NCBI GenBank assembly: GCA_003988855.1
Contig: QYAI01000001.1
Coordinates: forward strand, 186,001-250,000
Direction: 5' to 3'
Source of the DNA: Arachnopeziza araneosa
Lineage: Eukaryota > Ascomycota > Leotiomycetes > Helotiales > Arachnopezizaceae
DNA: 64,000 bases
Below are positions 11,615 through 22,923 of the stretch, in pieces. A model generated the notes under the pieces. The model was not told the origin of the DNA. It made no database searches and worked only from the letters and a program-made list of their open reading frames with translations. Each line of letters begins with the position of its first letter. Positions within the stretch are counted from its first letter, which is position 1. A program made the translations under genes and the position numbers.

Positions 11615-12734
11615 TGTGTCTTGTATCTCGATCTCCTTTTGGAATTTCGTTGTGTTCAAAAGCGCAAGTGTTCCTAGCTTAAGCTCTCCGCTTTCTAAAA
11701 AGCAGATAATGGCAATCGCGATCGCGTGAGCAAGAAGCAATCAAGATCTCTTTCTTCAGCGCCTGCTCGTCGCCATCTTCACGATGGATAGTGTTTGAAA
11801 TTGTTGTTGTTGTCGATGATAGAACATCTATCGGTTGGCGGGATGGGAAATGCCATTCTTTTCGGACCGGCAGAACAGAGGTAAGTTACACCGCCATAAG
11901 GCTGAGTATTTGGAAGCTGGGAGTAAAGGAATGAAGGGAGGCTAGCGGGTCCGCTGCCGCTGTCGATAAGGCTGAAGACGGGATGGCTGTATTGCTCATT
12001 TATGACATCGGGGTAAGATGAGATGGAATATAACATAAGAGGATATTTCCCAGAAGGTTCAACGGGAATATAGGTATAGGATGGACGTGTCTAGGACGAT
12101 AATATAGAAGAAGAGGTTAAAGGAGGTAGAATAGCGGGATTGATAATAAAGTCGAGATGAAACCAGACAAGGTAGGGTAGAGAGCTGTGAAATTCAATAC
12201 GGAAACACGAAGGATAAAAGATGGTACAGTAACATGAAGTAGAGACGATGTCACCTGTAATCAGGGAAGGCGAGACAGCATGCATGGAGATAGCATCAAC
12301 TCTTACATCCATCTCAGAAACACGAAGAGTTGATGCAAATCCATGGTAGAGCATGAAAGAACCATAGAACCATAGAACCATAATATCATAATTGAAGACT
12401 AATCATTCAAGTCATCCATCTACACTGATCTAGCCACTCATCAAATGATTTACTCATTCGACCACCTTCTCATTTTCTCTCCCTTCCGTTCCAAGATCAA
12501 ATCTTAGATCGAGGCACCCACCAAGCACATCACCACACCCTCTACCCACCTAGAAAAAATGCATCTACTACCTCTATGCGATCGGAATTATCACCTTCAA
12601 TGCCCATGACCCTCCAGTCCGGATTCGGATGACTATGAGACCCTGTGTAAATGCCAGAATATCCAATCCGATCCTACCCTACCCCAACGCCTTGAATGCA
12701 TAAACTCGCGAGCCACCTCCGCCTCCTTATTCCG
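11615..12734. other. Intergenic region, 1.1 kb
   Basis: 5' flank of the unknown gene and 3' flank of pik1. Only short, family-less open frames and a short GTT run near 11800. I see no RNA gene. Confidence 0.5.
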
Positions 12735-15700
12735 CTAGTATATACCCTGGGTACGATACTGGAAGGTGTCGTATCTAGGCCATTCATTAGTAAGGAATAG
12801 AGGGAAGATAGAAGGGGGGGATAGAAATTGACATACAATCGTGTGTAATAACTTCCCAATGACTTCCCAATCAAGTCCGTCTCGACATATTGTTCTGCTT
12901 CATCAGCACTGAGCTGGAGCTGAAACCGTTGCCTTAAGCTGGTAACCGCTTGTTGGACGCCGTAGGAGAAACAGGGCATTTTAGATTCGCGGCCCATTAT
13001 GTTGACTAAGTCGATGAGGTTGTCTGCAGATCGTCGTAGTGCTATTACTCTATTAGAATGCTTAGTCGACCGGTATTCGAATACATACCTTGGAATGCTT
13101 GTTTGCATAGCTTCTTATAGTCATCGTAAGCAGTGGAACCAACACCTCCCAATACATCCACATAATCTTGTGTCAATTTGAATGGGGCAGCTTCAAACCC
13201 AACCGACCCAGGCGAGTTCGAAAGCATGAATCCGAAATCGATGTGAATTATATGACCTTCATTGTCGATCAATACATTTCCATTGTGTCGATCCTTCAAT
13301 TGAAGAACATAAGAAATGATGCTATAGGCGGCAAGAGATCGTTTGAATGCATCGACTGCAGCTTGATAAGGTTCGCTTTCTGGCGGACCGAATGCTTTCA
13401 CAAAGTGATCTTTTAGCGTAGCGATTCTCCTCCTCGGATTTTGACCGGATTCGATGGTTGCAAGCGTCAAACTTCTCTTCAAAGAATGCAACGAGACTCC
13501 ATTTGTGATGGTCTCGATCAAGCCTGAAGATTCTCCTGTAACTAGAATACGCATCCGCTTGACCCACACTGGTGTTTGTGCATCTTGCCAGATCTTATCA
13601 CAAACTTGAATAAGTTGACATGCAAAAGCCTCTTGTCGCAGATCGGCGCCAGTCTTCACAATAACACTTAAAACATCCCAGTTTTTCATCCAGCCATAAG
13701 GGGAGGACTTCCGAATACGTTCTTTCTTAACATTCCAGGCTTCGCCAAAGGTAGCTGCACTTGGATCGTCTCTGTCTCCTTTCCTTTGAACACCACCAGT
13801 CTTTTGATCATTTTCCATTCGTGCAGCACCAGCTCCTCCATCTAGAGCACCATCCAAAGCAGTTACGTCTTCCAGTTCATCTGGGTCAATATTCGCTGCT
13901 GCAGCACTCGCATTGGCCATAATGGTGTCAAACGTTGGAACATTAGTACCCTCGAGGTCAAAACTTTGCTCCTCCAAGCTCTGCATGCTTGCAATGATTT
14001 TCGCTCGGATTGCGGCAACTTCATGTTTCGGACGTTTGCCGCTCGTAGACTCGAGCTGAGCTAACATCTGTGATGCAGTGCGCATATGAGTGGCTAGAGC
14101 AGAGAAATCCGGCTGATCTGGTGCTCCAGATCTACCAGGCATTGTCATTTTTCTCCCAGGGCTACTCGAACGTGATGTTGAATTGTCCGATGTCCGTGGT
14201 GTCATGAGTCCTGATACCTTCGATACTCCTGTCGCACTGCTAGGCAGAGGAGGTGGTGAGTTTTCATTTCCAGGAGAGGCATCTTCAGTTGCTTTGATCA
14301 ATGGAGAACTACCGAGATCTCCTGACACGGGTTCAAAAACACTATCAGAAGCTATCTCGGGTGTTTTCGATCCGCTTGGTACTCGTGCGGATTCTGAGAG
14401 GTCGAATATTCGTCTTCGTCCGGACCCTGATTCTGTGAGAAGTTTTGCAAGCAATCTTTCATTATCAACGGCTGCTGGATCGAATGAAAAATCATCTCGA
14501 AGGACTTCTACAAGAAGTAAATATGGAACTTTTTCGGCGCTGTTCAGAACAGTTGCTTCCGCTGGATTGAGTCGGACGATACGATGATGGCGGCTTTTGC
14601 TTGGTACCCCATCTACTAGAGTTGCTGGGCAGATTATCGGAATGTCCACCTCAGCAGGTAAGTCTTGTGCGACAAGAGCAAGTTCGGCACGTAAAGCACT
14701 GAGGCGTGCAGGTTTAGGAACTATAACCAATCGATTCGAGATATCCTCGAGAGCAGTAATAAACTGGGTCTCGCATCGAAAGTAATTCTGACGCAATAGC
14801 TTAACCTTTTGGGCTTCGGACAAGGATGACGGGGTTAAGGGGCGAGAGAGATGGGAGGGCTTCCTGGTCGAAAAATCAGCAGGACGTTTAGGTATCAGGC
14901 CCGCTGTAGCAGGCGTTGCAGGCCGCGTTGCAGTCATCCTAGGAGACCGGGACTCGGGCAGAGGAAGAGATGAAGAACTAAGTCGAGCATCATTGGCTTG
15001 GAGATCGAGTTGTGCTGGCCGAGGTCTGGACTCGAGGGCCTGCCTTCTTGAAGCTGAGGACGGAGGTCGGGTAAGAGAAGATGCTCTACCAGTTTTCGGA
15101 CGCCCTTCATATCCACGACTTGTGTTCATAGAACCACTGGGAATCCTCCCCCCTTCTCTCGTCCGTCTCGGCCGTATCGGCCCCGCACTTGTTGTATTGC
15201 TTCGAATAACTTTCTGTTGCGTCTGACTAGTGTCTGAAATCGTATCTCCCGTTGATTGCGGTTTCCGAGCTTGTGCAATCGCCAAAGGACCAGCCCATTT
15301 TGGCAGAAAAGGTACTCCTACACTGGCCAAAACAAAGCTGGCAAGTACAGTTACTGGAAGTACATTTTCTTTGATTTTTTCACTCCTGGTCGGTTCCCCA
15401 AGCCCAAAGACGATATGCTGAACCTTGTTGTATATCCTCCGACACGTCTTGAAAGCTTCGGACTGTGGATTTGAGGATAGGTCGTGGAGATATGTTTGAA
15501 AGAGCCAGAATGTCTACACCGACAGATTAATAATTGTCCAATTATCCCAGAGCCGTAGAACCCACAAGCAGTGCAGCGTTCACTGATTCCTCGCAGAGAT
15601 CCAGTATAAACTCCTCCAACGCCATAGACTCATTATTCACACTTATTATAAGATGACAAAGCTGGGGGAGGAAGAATTCAATCTCCTCATAACTAAATTG

Positions 15701-15886
15701 CCGGAGCTTCTGGCAGAGGACATAATGAATTCCGACATGGTCTGCGTATCGACTAGAGTAGATTATTAGCCACCTATCATAGAGCGCGAAAATTGATGTT
15801 TCTTACGATAGGTATGCGACGGAGAGGAAAGGATTCTGGTTGAAGACATCGCTCTCGATGAACCGTTTGAGAAGGTTCCAAGACAT
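12735..15886 (-). CDS. pik1: Phosphatidylinositol 4-kinase Pik1 (type III beta)
   Basis: Makes PI4P from phosphatidylinositol, chiefly at the Golgi and in the nucleus; in yeast Pik1 is essential for secretion and cytokinesis. Exons: 15886-15807, 15752-15566, 15513-13089, 13041-12837, 12774-12735, total 978 residues. The N-terminal lipid-kinase-unique region is clear (SRYADHVGIHY, ESMALEEFILDLCEES, TFWLFQTYLHDL). A long Ser/Pro/Arg-rich linker follows, then the catalytic domain: the ATP-binding lysine segment VIVKTGADLRQEAFA, the catalytic loop DRHNGNVL and the metal-binding segment IHIDFGF. The protein ends FQYRTQGIY, typical of the family. The start ATG is at MSWNLLKRF. The frame is open further upstream to a possible splice acceptor near 15940, so a short extra 5' exon is not excluded. 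Confidence 0.95.
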
Positions 15887-16416
15887 TGGGGCAGCTCGGA
15901 GCACAAAGTATAACTGGGCGGAAGTTCGAGGCACACGCCTCCTATAATTTAGACATCAATTAGGTTGCCGTAAGAGAGTATTCATAGCTAGGAGAGCCAT
16001 ATAGAGTTAGTTTGAGGTCTCGAAGGTTGTCTATTTCGAGGAGCCACATCGGCATTGAGGAAGAAGTTTAGCCGATCCGCCCTAGCGGCCGTTTTTAGCT
16101 CCTCTAAACCCCTGAATTTGAGCCTCTTATATCTATCTGAATATGCATCTAAAGGACAACATCGGTACGATAGTAGTCAAAAGGGGACAATTCATTCGAG
16201 TCCCTCTGGTGGGACAACATGGTCATGGTCGGACAAAACAATATCCCTGGCTTGTCTGAGATGATAGATCACAGGGACTTTATCAACATTTAGTGTGAGC
16301 ACATAGTGCCAGGATGAATGATTCTTCTTTGATCGTTACAATTCCAATTCCTAAAGTTTATTTGCTTCATTTTATTTCTCATTATATAAATTTTTCAACG
16401 TCCTTTCTATATCTTA
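15887..16416. other. Intergenic region between pik1 and an MFS gene
   Basis: About 530 bases serving as the pik1 promoter and the 3' flank of the transporter gene. The minus-strand stretch 15940-16040 could encode an alternative first pik1 exon, but no family match supports it. Nothing else seen. Confidence 0.4.
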
Positions 16417-18503
16417 TTAGCTCTCGTCTAGTTGCTCCTCCTGCTGCTTCGTAAGCGCTGCTTGTAACCTTTGGTGATCCGCTACAGTTGGCGGATCCTT
16501 CTGCCAAGTAGCTACAGCTACAATCATCGAAGCAATAGCTACGTATAGACAGACTCTCATTTGATCATCGAAACTCTTGGCGAAGACCCTACCCACAGCG
16601 GCTTGTTGTATTGGAGTGAGGGAAGCGACGGTATTGAGAGATTTCTGAAGATTGTGCAGCTCAGCTGGGTTAAGAACCGAGGACAGGTCATGCGTGATGA
16701 GGTGATTAAGAATGACAGTGGCGATAGCCAAGCCGATGCTTCCACCTAGAACACGACCTTGAGCTATTGCGCCATTGGCAGAAGCTAAGGGATGACATGA
16801 TTAGTGTTCAAATTTTTAGATGAAAGGGAAAAGGGTACAAACCTAGATTATCGGCGTCGTTGGCAAGTGTTATCATAACTGTAATGGAAGAGAAACTCAT
16901 CCCAGTGCCCATACCAAGGATAGCTTGGTAAAAGAATTGGATGCCATCAATCTTATGCGAAGTTGGGAGGGACGAGAGCAAGCCAGTGCCGATTGACATT
17001 AGAACGCTTGCAACAACCAAGCAGTATGAGGTTATGTTCTTTTTGGAAGAGAGCATCCCTCCGAGGGCACTTCCTGAGAACGAATGAGCAAAATGCAGCT
17101 AGGTTTAGGCAAAGACGACCTACCAACAGCGGCCGTAGCGAGGAGAGGCATGAGATGAACACCAGCCATGATCGGACCATCTCCATTCACGAGTTGAAAT
17201 CTGATGGGAAGGTTGATAATGACCGTGAAAAGTGGAAGCCCTGTCAAGCATGACATCCTTCTTCATTAGTAATGCAACCCCAAGAGAACAGCTGGATACA
17301 GTACTTACAAGATAGCGGGGCCAGTAGGTCGTTGCTTTGCAACAGAGAGTGGAAATATAGGTTTTAGATTCATCTTTGTCATTCCGCTTTCCAGAAAAAA
17401 GCTCCATCCGAAGAACGCTATCCAACAGATGCTTGATATGACCAAACTGGTAATGATTGGAGCGCTCTTCCAAGAATCTCGATCGCCGCCTGCTTGTTGA
17501 AGCGCGAAGAGAAGCAATGTTGAAGCTGCGAGAAGAAGTAGAGCCCCAGGAACATCCACCTCGGTGAGGAGCATGCTTCGAATTTGATTTTTGCGTCGAG
17601 GTATTCTCGGCCATGCTAATAAAAACGGTCCAAGAATGACTGCGGCCGCCGGTGCGTTGAACAAGTAAATCCACCGCCAGCCTGCTCTTTGTGTAATCAC
17701 ACCACCGAGGACAGGTCCTTTAAATGGTCAGCTGGGAATGATTTAAATAGATGATATCGTTCCTACCAACGATCGAGGCACAAGCAAAAGTTGCCCCGAT
17801 CAACGCACTGACCAGCCCCCAAAGCCTTGCTGGAGAAATCTGTGGGACTACAATCATAGTCATAGAGAATAGACCTGAGCCTCCAACACCTTGAATCGTG
17901 CGAAAGATTATCAACTGTGTCAACGAGGTAGCCAGTCCGCTCGCAAGGGAAAAGACAGCGAAAATGAACCACGCGCTCAAGATTGCGGTTTTGCGGCCAA
18001 TGGCATCGGAAAGTCTTGCGAAGATGACGGAAAATCCTAGACTGGGTTAGAAAGTGGTTCGTTTACAGGATTAAATCAACTTGCCCATATAAGAAAGAAG
18101 ATATCCCAAGACCACCCAATTGGTCTAACCCCCATCGATCAGTTCCGTTTCAAAAATTTGTTCCAGAAAGCTCACCGTAAAAGAGTCATCGAAATACTCT
18201 CCAATCTTAACCAGTGCAGTTGCTGTTATAGATGTTTCGACGGTACTCAAGAACAAACCGAACAACAGTCTATAGTAAAACATAAGCTTCCTTGCAAGGT
18301 AGGTAATAAACATAAACATACGTGAACACCACCACCCGCAAGCGCCATCCTTCGAGAGGCTTGATGGCGGTTGTGGGGTCATATCGGCGTGTAATTTCAG
18401 TGCCAATTGTCTCCTGCACACCAGATTCAATCTCTGATATAGCCTCAATATCTAACTTCCCATCTTCAAGTTCGTGCGACCGGTCTGTCAGGGCTTCCGG
18501 CAT
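16417..18503 (-). CDS. MFS transporter, DHA2 (14-span) drug:proton antiporter type
   Basis: Membrane exporter using the proton gradient; the substrate is unknown. Eight exons: 18503-18322, 18269-18176, 18124-18085, 18036-17767, 17717-17309, 17257-17124, 17073-16843, 16784-16417, total 575 residues. Family signs: a cytosolic Glu-rich N-terminus, LFLSTVETSITATAL in span 1, NWVVLGYLLSYMGFSVIFARLSDAIGRK (motif A after span 2), FRTIQGVGGSGLFSM, and GPVLGGVITQRAGWRWIYLFNAP (antiporter motif C and its extension). These mark the DHA2 toxin/multidrug efflux group. The intron after exon 3 has a GC donor (G|GCAAGT) instead of GT. A second, unrelated MFS gene follows in the same direction, 771 bases away; the two sequences are not obvious duplicates. 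Related proteins export fungal metabolites or drugs, but no biosynthetic genes lie nearby. Confidence 0.9.
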
Positions 18504-19274
18504 CTAAAAAAGGGTATTTAGAGCACAAATATCGCTGGATGTCTCGCACGCAAAATATGAAGTGAGAAAGATAACGAAAGAACCAAATACAGAAACAGAG
18601 ACACGATCAACCACGAGCTTCATAATATAAAAACCCCCGTCCTGTTGTTCGTGTAGGATCCGCTGCAAGGGTCACTGCTCTCCGGCCGTAGGCTGAGAAC
18701 TTTGCCCCGACCCCGAAATGGTCAGCACCTGAGCTTGGCTTGCATGCGATGTGGTGGCGCAACTCAATCAGATACAGATCCTCACAAGCGAATGCGAAGT
18801 ACGACACTATACAAAAGCGTCTACGCCACATCAGGCCTGGATTGGGACAGACCTCCGTCGGCACTAATATTAATCTACTGATGGCACGAAGTGGTGTGAA
18901 TGAATTGAACTGAAGGATGAATACAATATTTTTAAATCCATGTCCTAGTCAGATTAGTGAACATATCTAACGTGAAAAGTGTTCTCAGTGCTTAGGCATA
19001 TGCCATTCACCGTCTTCTGATAGAAACATCTGCCCACCCCTGCTCACCAGATCTTTTCCCTCGACAAATCATCCCGCCTCCTCTTCCAGCACCGATTTTC
19101 AGGTACGTAGTCGCCTTCTGTATTGACGATTATACTGGGAGTTTCACTCAACACCCACACTCCCTTTTCCTATAAGCTCTATTTGAATTGGATTGCATGT
19201 CCTTCCATCCAAATTATATTTCTTCCTACCTTCTTCATAACGATCACCTTACTTCGATTTACTCTTTAACATTT
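18504..19274. other. Intergenic region between two MFS genes
   Basis: Promoter of the transporter starting at 18503 and terminator side of the second one. The part 19040-19270 is pyrimidine-rich. No gene, repeat or RNA recognised. Confidence 0.45.
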
Positions 19275-21502
19275 CTATTCCAAAACCTCTTCCGGAAGAG
19301 CAATAAGTATTGGAAGGGCGAGGCAAGCCACAGCACTGGCGAAGACTAGCTCGTTGTCAGATTTTTCAAATAAGAACAGAAAGATTTGGATGCGGTACTC
19401 ACAAGCAATATAGCGAAAGCTAGTTAGAAACAGCATACGGATCTGTTCCTGTAGAGGGAGTGGAAGGGTTTTCGAGAAATTGATGTCTTTCAGGACACCC
19501 TTGATGATCTGTGAAGAGAATTAGATTCATCGAAATAATCCTAAGTTATGGAAGGTCAAATCAGTATAACTTACTCGATCCCGATTTGGATTTCCCTCCA
19601 AGCCACTTGCCAACAAAGAACGAAAAATTCCCTGCAACATCGCTGTGGATACGCCAGTACCAAGCATAGAGCCTATCTCTTGACACAAAAAGTAGTTGGT
19701 GATTGTTGTGGCAACCATATGACGAGGAGCTGCTGCCGCCAGAGCAACGAATGTTGCTGTCAAGATGAGAGCGAAGGTGAAACCAGAGAGGTAGATATAT
19801 AGGAATTCTAAGACATGTGATCCCGGAGTCCATTGTACTCCGATCAAAAAATAGATGAGAACGCCGGCTACAAGAGCTGTAATGCTCTGAAGTTTCGATC
19901 GATGAGTCCTGGACTAATGAGCAAATTTAAGTGAATACATTCAAGGGTAGACTTGCCGTTTGATGATTTGGCCTCCCACAATAGAACCTGATGTGAATCC
20001 AAGTGGGGTTGCAATGATATAACATGCCGTTGTTGAGCTTCTGAATCCTTCTACATAAACAAAATAGGGTGCAAGATTTGAGACGTGCTAATGTCATATC
20101 AGTAATAGAACAATCAATAAGATCATTGATAATTAGAGTCTCACCGCAGCTCTCGCTATAAATAGAAATCCCTGAATACACATGTAGCCATTGATTACTG
20201 GGCCCATTATAGGCAAGAGAGGACTTTTTGCAACAAACATCTCCACAAGCAGGAACAAAAATCCAAATACCAGAGTCATTCCGACGTACAAGCCAAAATG
20301 TTCAGATGGAGGGTCAGATTCGGCTTGAGTAAGTTGTATAGCTTGGCCAGAAGCCATCAAAAATGAAATCATGGTAAGTGAGAATACTGCGAGCCCAAGT
20401 AAATCGAGGTCTTTGCTCTGGCTTGTGCTTTCCTTCGGTTTCGCAGGCTGACTTTCTGGCATCAGAACGAGAGAGGAAAGACAGCAGAACATTATGATGG
20501 GAACTTGGATGAGAAAGGACCTATGACTGTTAGCAGATAATTTATGGCTCGTTTGGAACAATATCTAATCCTAACAAGTTCCAACCAAGGCTTTGTGAGA
20601 TGAGCGCGCCCAGGGGTCCTCCACAGCTCCGGCCCAAGACACTCACAACATTGATGTAACTTCTCACAGAGGCTACTTGGCTTAGAGGCACATTATCTAC
20701 TGCGGTGAGTATTATAATAATATTGTAGAATCTGTTACTGACCAGTGATCATGACTGATAATAGTGAGAGCATACCAGCAGCCCCGATACCCGTGATGGT
20801 TCGGCCCAAAATAACGAACCAAAAGGACAGACCAATACCGCTAAAAGTATGAGCCAGCGTTATTTCAAAAATAGCAAGATCTTACCAGAACAAACATCCG
20901 ATACCAAAAATAAAATAAGACCATACCAATGGTGCTTTTCGACCCAAACTGTCTCCTAATTTGCCATACTTTGGGCCAATAGTTAGCAAAGCTTCAACAG
21001 ACCTGGGAGGGAAATCACTTACGAGAGGTAATGCTATACACTGGAACCCCGTGGAGTTAGTATTTTCCTTATAGAGCATGTATCAAGAGTAAAGAGGATT
21101 CAATGTTGCTAGATACGGTTGTCCTGAGAGCGCATCACTTGAGTTACTCTGTCTCGGGAGCAAAAATAACAAAGGATTGATAGAGCCCAGGGATCCTTAC
21201 ATAACCAAGATTGTAACCGGTAATGAGCCAAGGCGCATGTCGTAGTTTCCCTGCCGTAGATGCAATTTCGACATAAGTAGCCATGACAAAATACTGGTCA
21301 GCACCTGCGATGAAGACACCTGACTCCGATTAGTTGTAAAATTGTGTGAATAGAATTGAGATTAACCTATTAGAGCAAGGATAATGCCCAACATTTTGCT
21401 TCCTCCTAAACCTTTCTCGCGAGGAGTAAGGTCCTCATCTTCGTGGCTTGATTTCGGCCTGTCAGACTGTCGCAGGAGAGGACTTTCCTCATTGGGCGCC
21501 AT
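19275..21502 (-). CDS. MFS transporter with vacuolar-type N-terminal signal (Fnx1/Vba-like)
   Basis: Integral membrane transporter of 530 residues in eleven exons: 21502-21367, 21319-21201, 21040-21023, 20968-20886, 20840-20743, 20696-20576, 20520-20145, 20087-19957, 19908-19575, 19508-19403, 19345-19275. Sequence signs: GADQYFVMATYVEIAS (span 1), WLITGYNLGYCIALPLYGKLGDSLGRK (motif A), LGRTITGIGAAGM, and RSYINVVSVLGRSCGGPLGALISQSLGW (motif C). The arrangement resembles fungal Fnx1/Vba transporters of basic amino acids. The N-terminus EESPLLRQ contains an acidic dileucine (E5-x3-L9-L10), the type that sends proteins to the vacuole. Exon 3 is only 18 bases, and the intron after exon 8 has a GC donor. 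Family assignment is firm for MFS, moderate for the Vba/Fnx1 group; the substrate is not shown by sequence. Confidence 0.88.
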
Positions 21503-22923
21503 GTGAATGATTTAAGAGACCAAGTAGACGGAATTGCCTTCTTGTTCGGTCTCACTCCTCTGCTTGAAAGTTTTATACCCCAAATGTTGTGTTTCCTGCC
21601 AGTGTCGACCAAGAAGCGACGCAGGAGAACCATAGGGTAAGTTTTAGCGATCGGCCCCCAAAGCTATCGTGAAAGAGAGCCTGTAAGCTCCAAACACAAC
21701 CTCAACTCTTAGTAATTGAAGTCTAAGACGAAAGTCGCTTCTTTCGTCACAATTACGTTAAACACTACTCAGTGAAGCAACTCATTAAAGTAAAAAAAAA
21801 CAAGAAGAAACTTAACTTGGGACACTCGAGTATTTAAGACAGAAAAGTTTCTTCGGCATGCAGAAGACGATCTTGATGCAAGGCGATCCACTACCAGCCG
21901 CTGGAAGTACAATGTCTCTGATGTTTGTGACTCTAGAGCATGTACTCGTACATGCATCATTCGTACGATCAATGCAGCGTGCTTTCCGCCACTACCATCT
22001 CTTGTGCTCCCCTCGGTTTCAGTGTAGCAAAACATTTCGTGATCCAGGACTACCCTCGACATTCTTGAAGAATGTATTCTTGAGTTCTTCCAATTGTTGA
22101 TGTAGCTGCCCGCAATGCAGTGGGAGCAAAGGTTGGTTCAATGTTGACACCTTAGCACAACATAGTCGATCGTTCTCGGGATACCTAGGTGGTCTTAGCG
22201 GGAGCGCGATGGCAACACAGGCCGATTTGTTGGCCAGTGAGTCACCGGCGATCACTAACATAAAACCCTCCTCATATTGTGTGTTCAAATCGGACATGGG
22301 AAAAAGAAACCCGCAGCAGCGCCACAAATCACTCACCAATTTTGTAGGTTGAGCAATGTGCGAGAGATATCTCAGCTTCATAGTAGTTGACTATTAAATA
22401 TGCACAGAAGTCATTACAGGTTATTTCCTTCATTTCTAAACCTCATATAATCTTCTCGTGTCAATTTCGTAAGATAAAGATACTGAGCTCTAGGACCTTG
22501 TCTCTTTTCTTCTTTGTACAGAGAAATTCTCAAGATGCATTCGTTCACTTGCAAGCCAGCGGCAAATGAATGCACTTTTAATATTTTCATTTTCATTTTC
22601 TTTCTCATTATTTCCTTTTCTGTTTGTATACAACACACAGCACTCGAAACACAAAGCCAGAACCTCATTACGCCGCTACTCCTCTCATGCTTATGAAACA
22701 ACTCCCTTATCCCCGATGGGCTACTTCTTGGATAAACTTTGACAAATGAGCACTCAATGCATTCAAAGTAACAATCGCGACCACAGCCGAAAGGCAAGAA
22801 GGCGACCGCGAGGTCGTAGCGATATAGAACGAATCCAAGATCGAATAGAAACCAACATAATAACATTGTCGATCGTAAGTCCATCCCAACATCATTCATC
22901 AATCCGTAAGGTCTTCTTCTCTC
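21503..22923. other. Intergenic region, 1.4 kb
   Basis: Promoter of the second MFS gene and 3' flank of the Bud4-type gene. Several 60-160-codon frames exist on both strands, without family resemblance. Nothing further recognised. Confidence 0.45.

Noticed and set aside
16417..21502. Secondary-metabolite gene cluster around the two transporters
   Set aside because: No polyketide, peptide or terpene synthase or tailoring enzyme lies within reach; neighbours are housekeeping genes.
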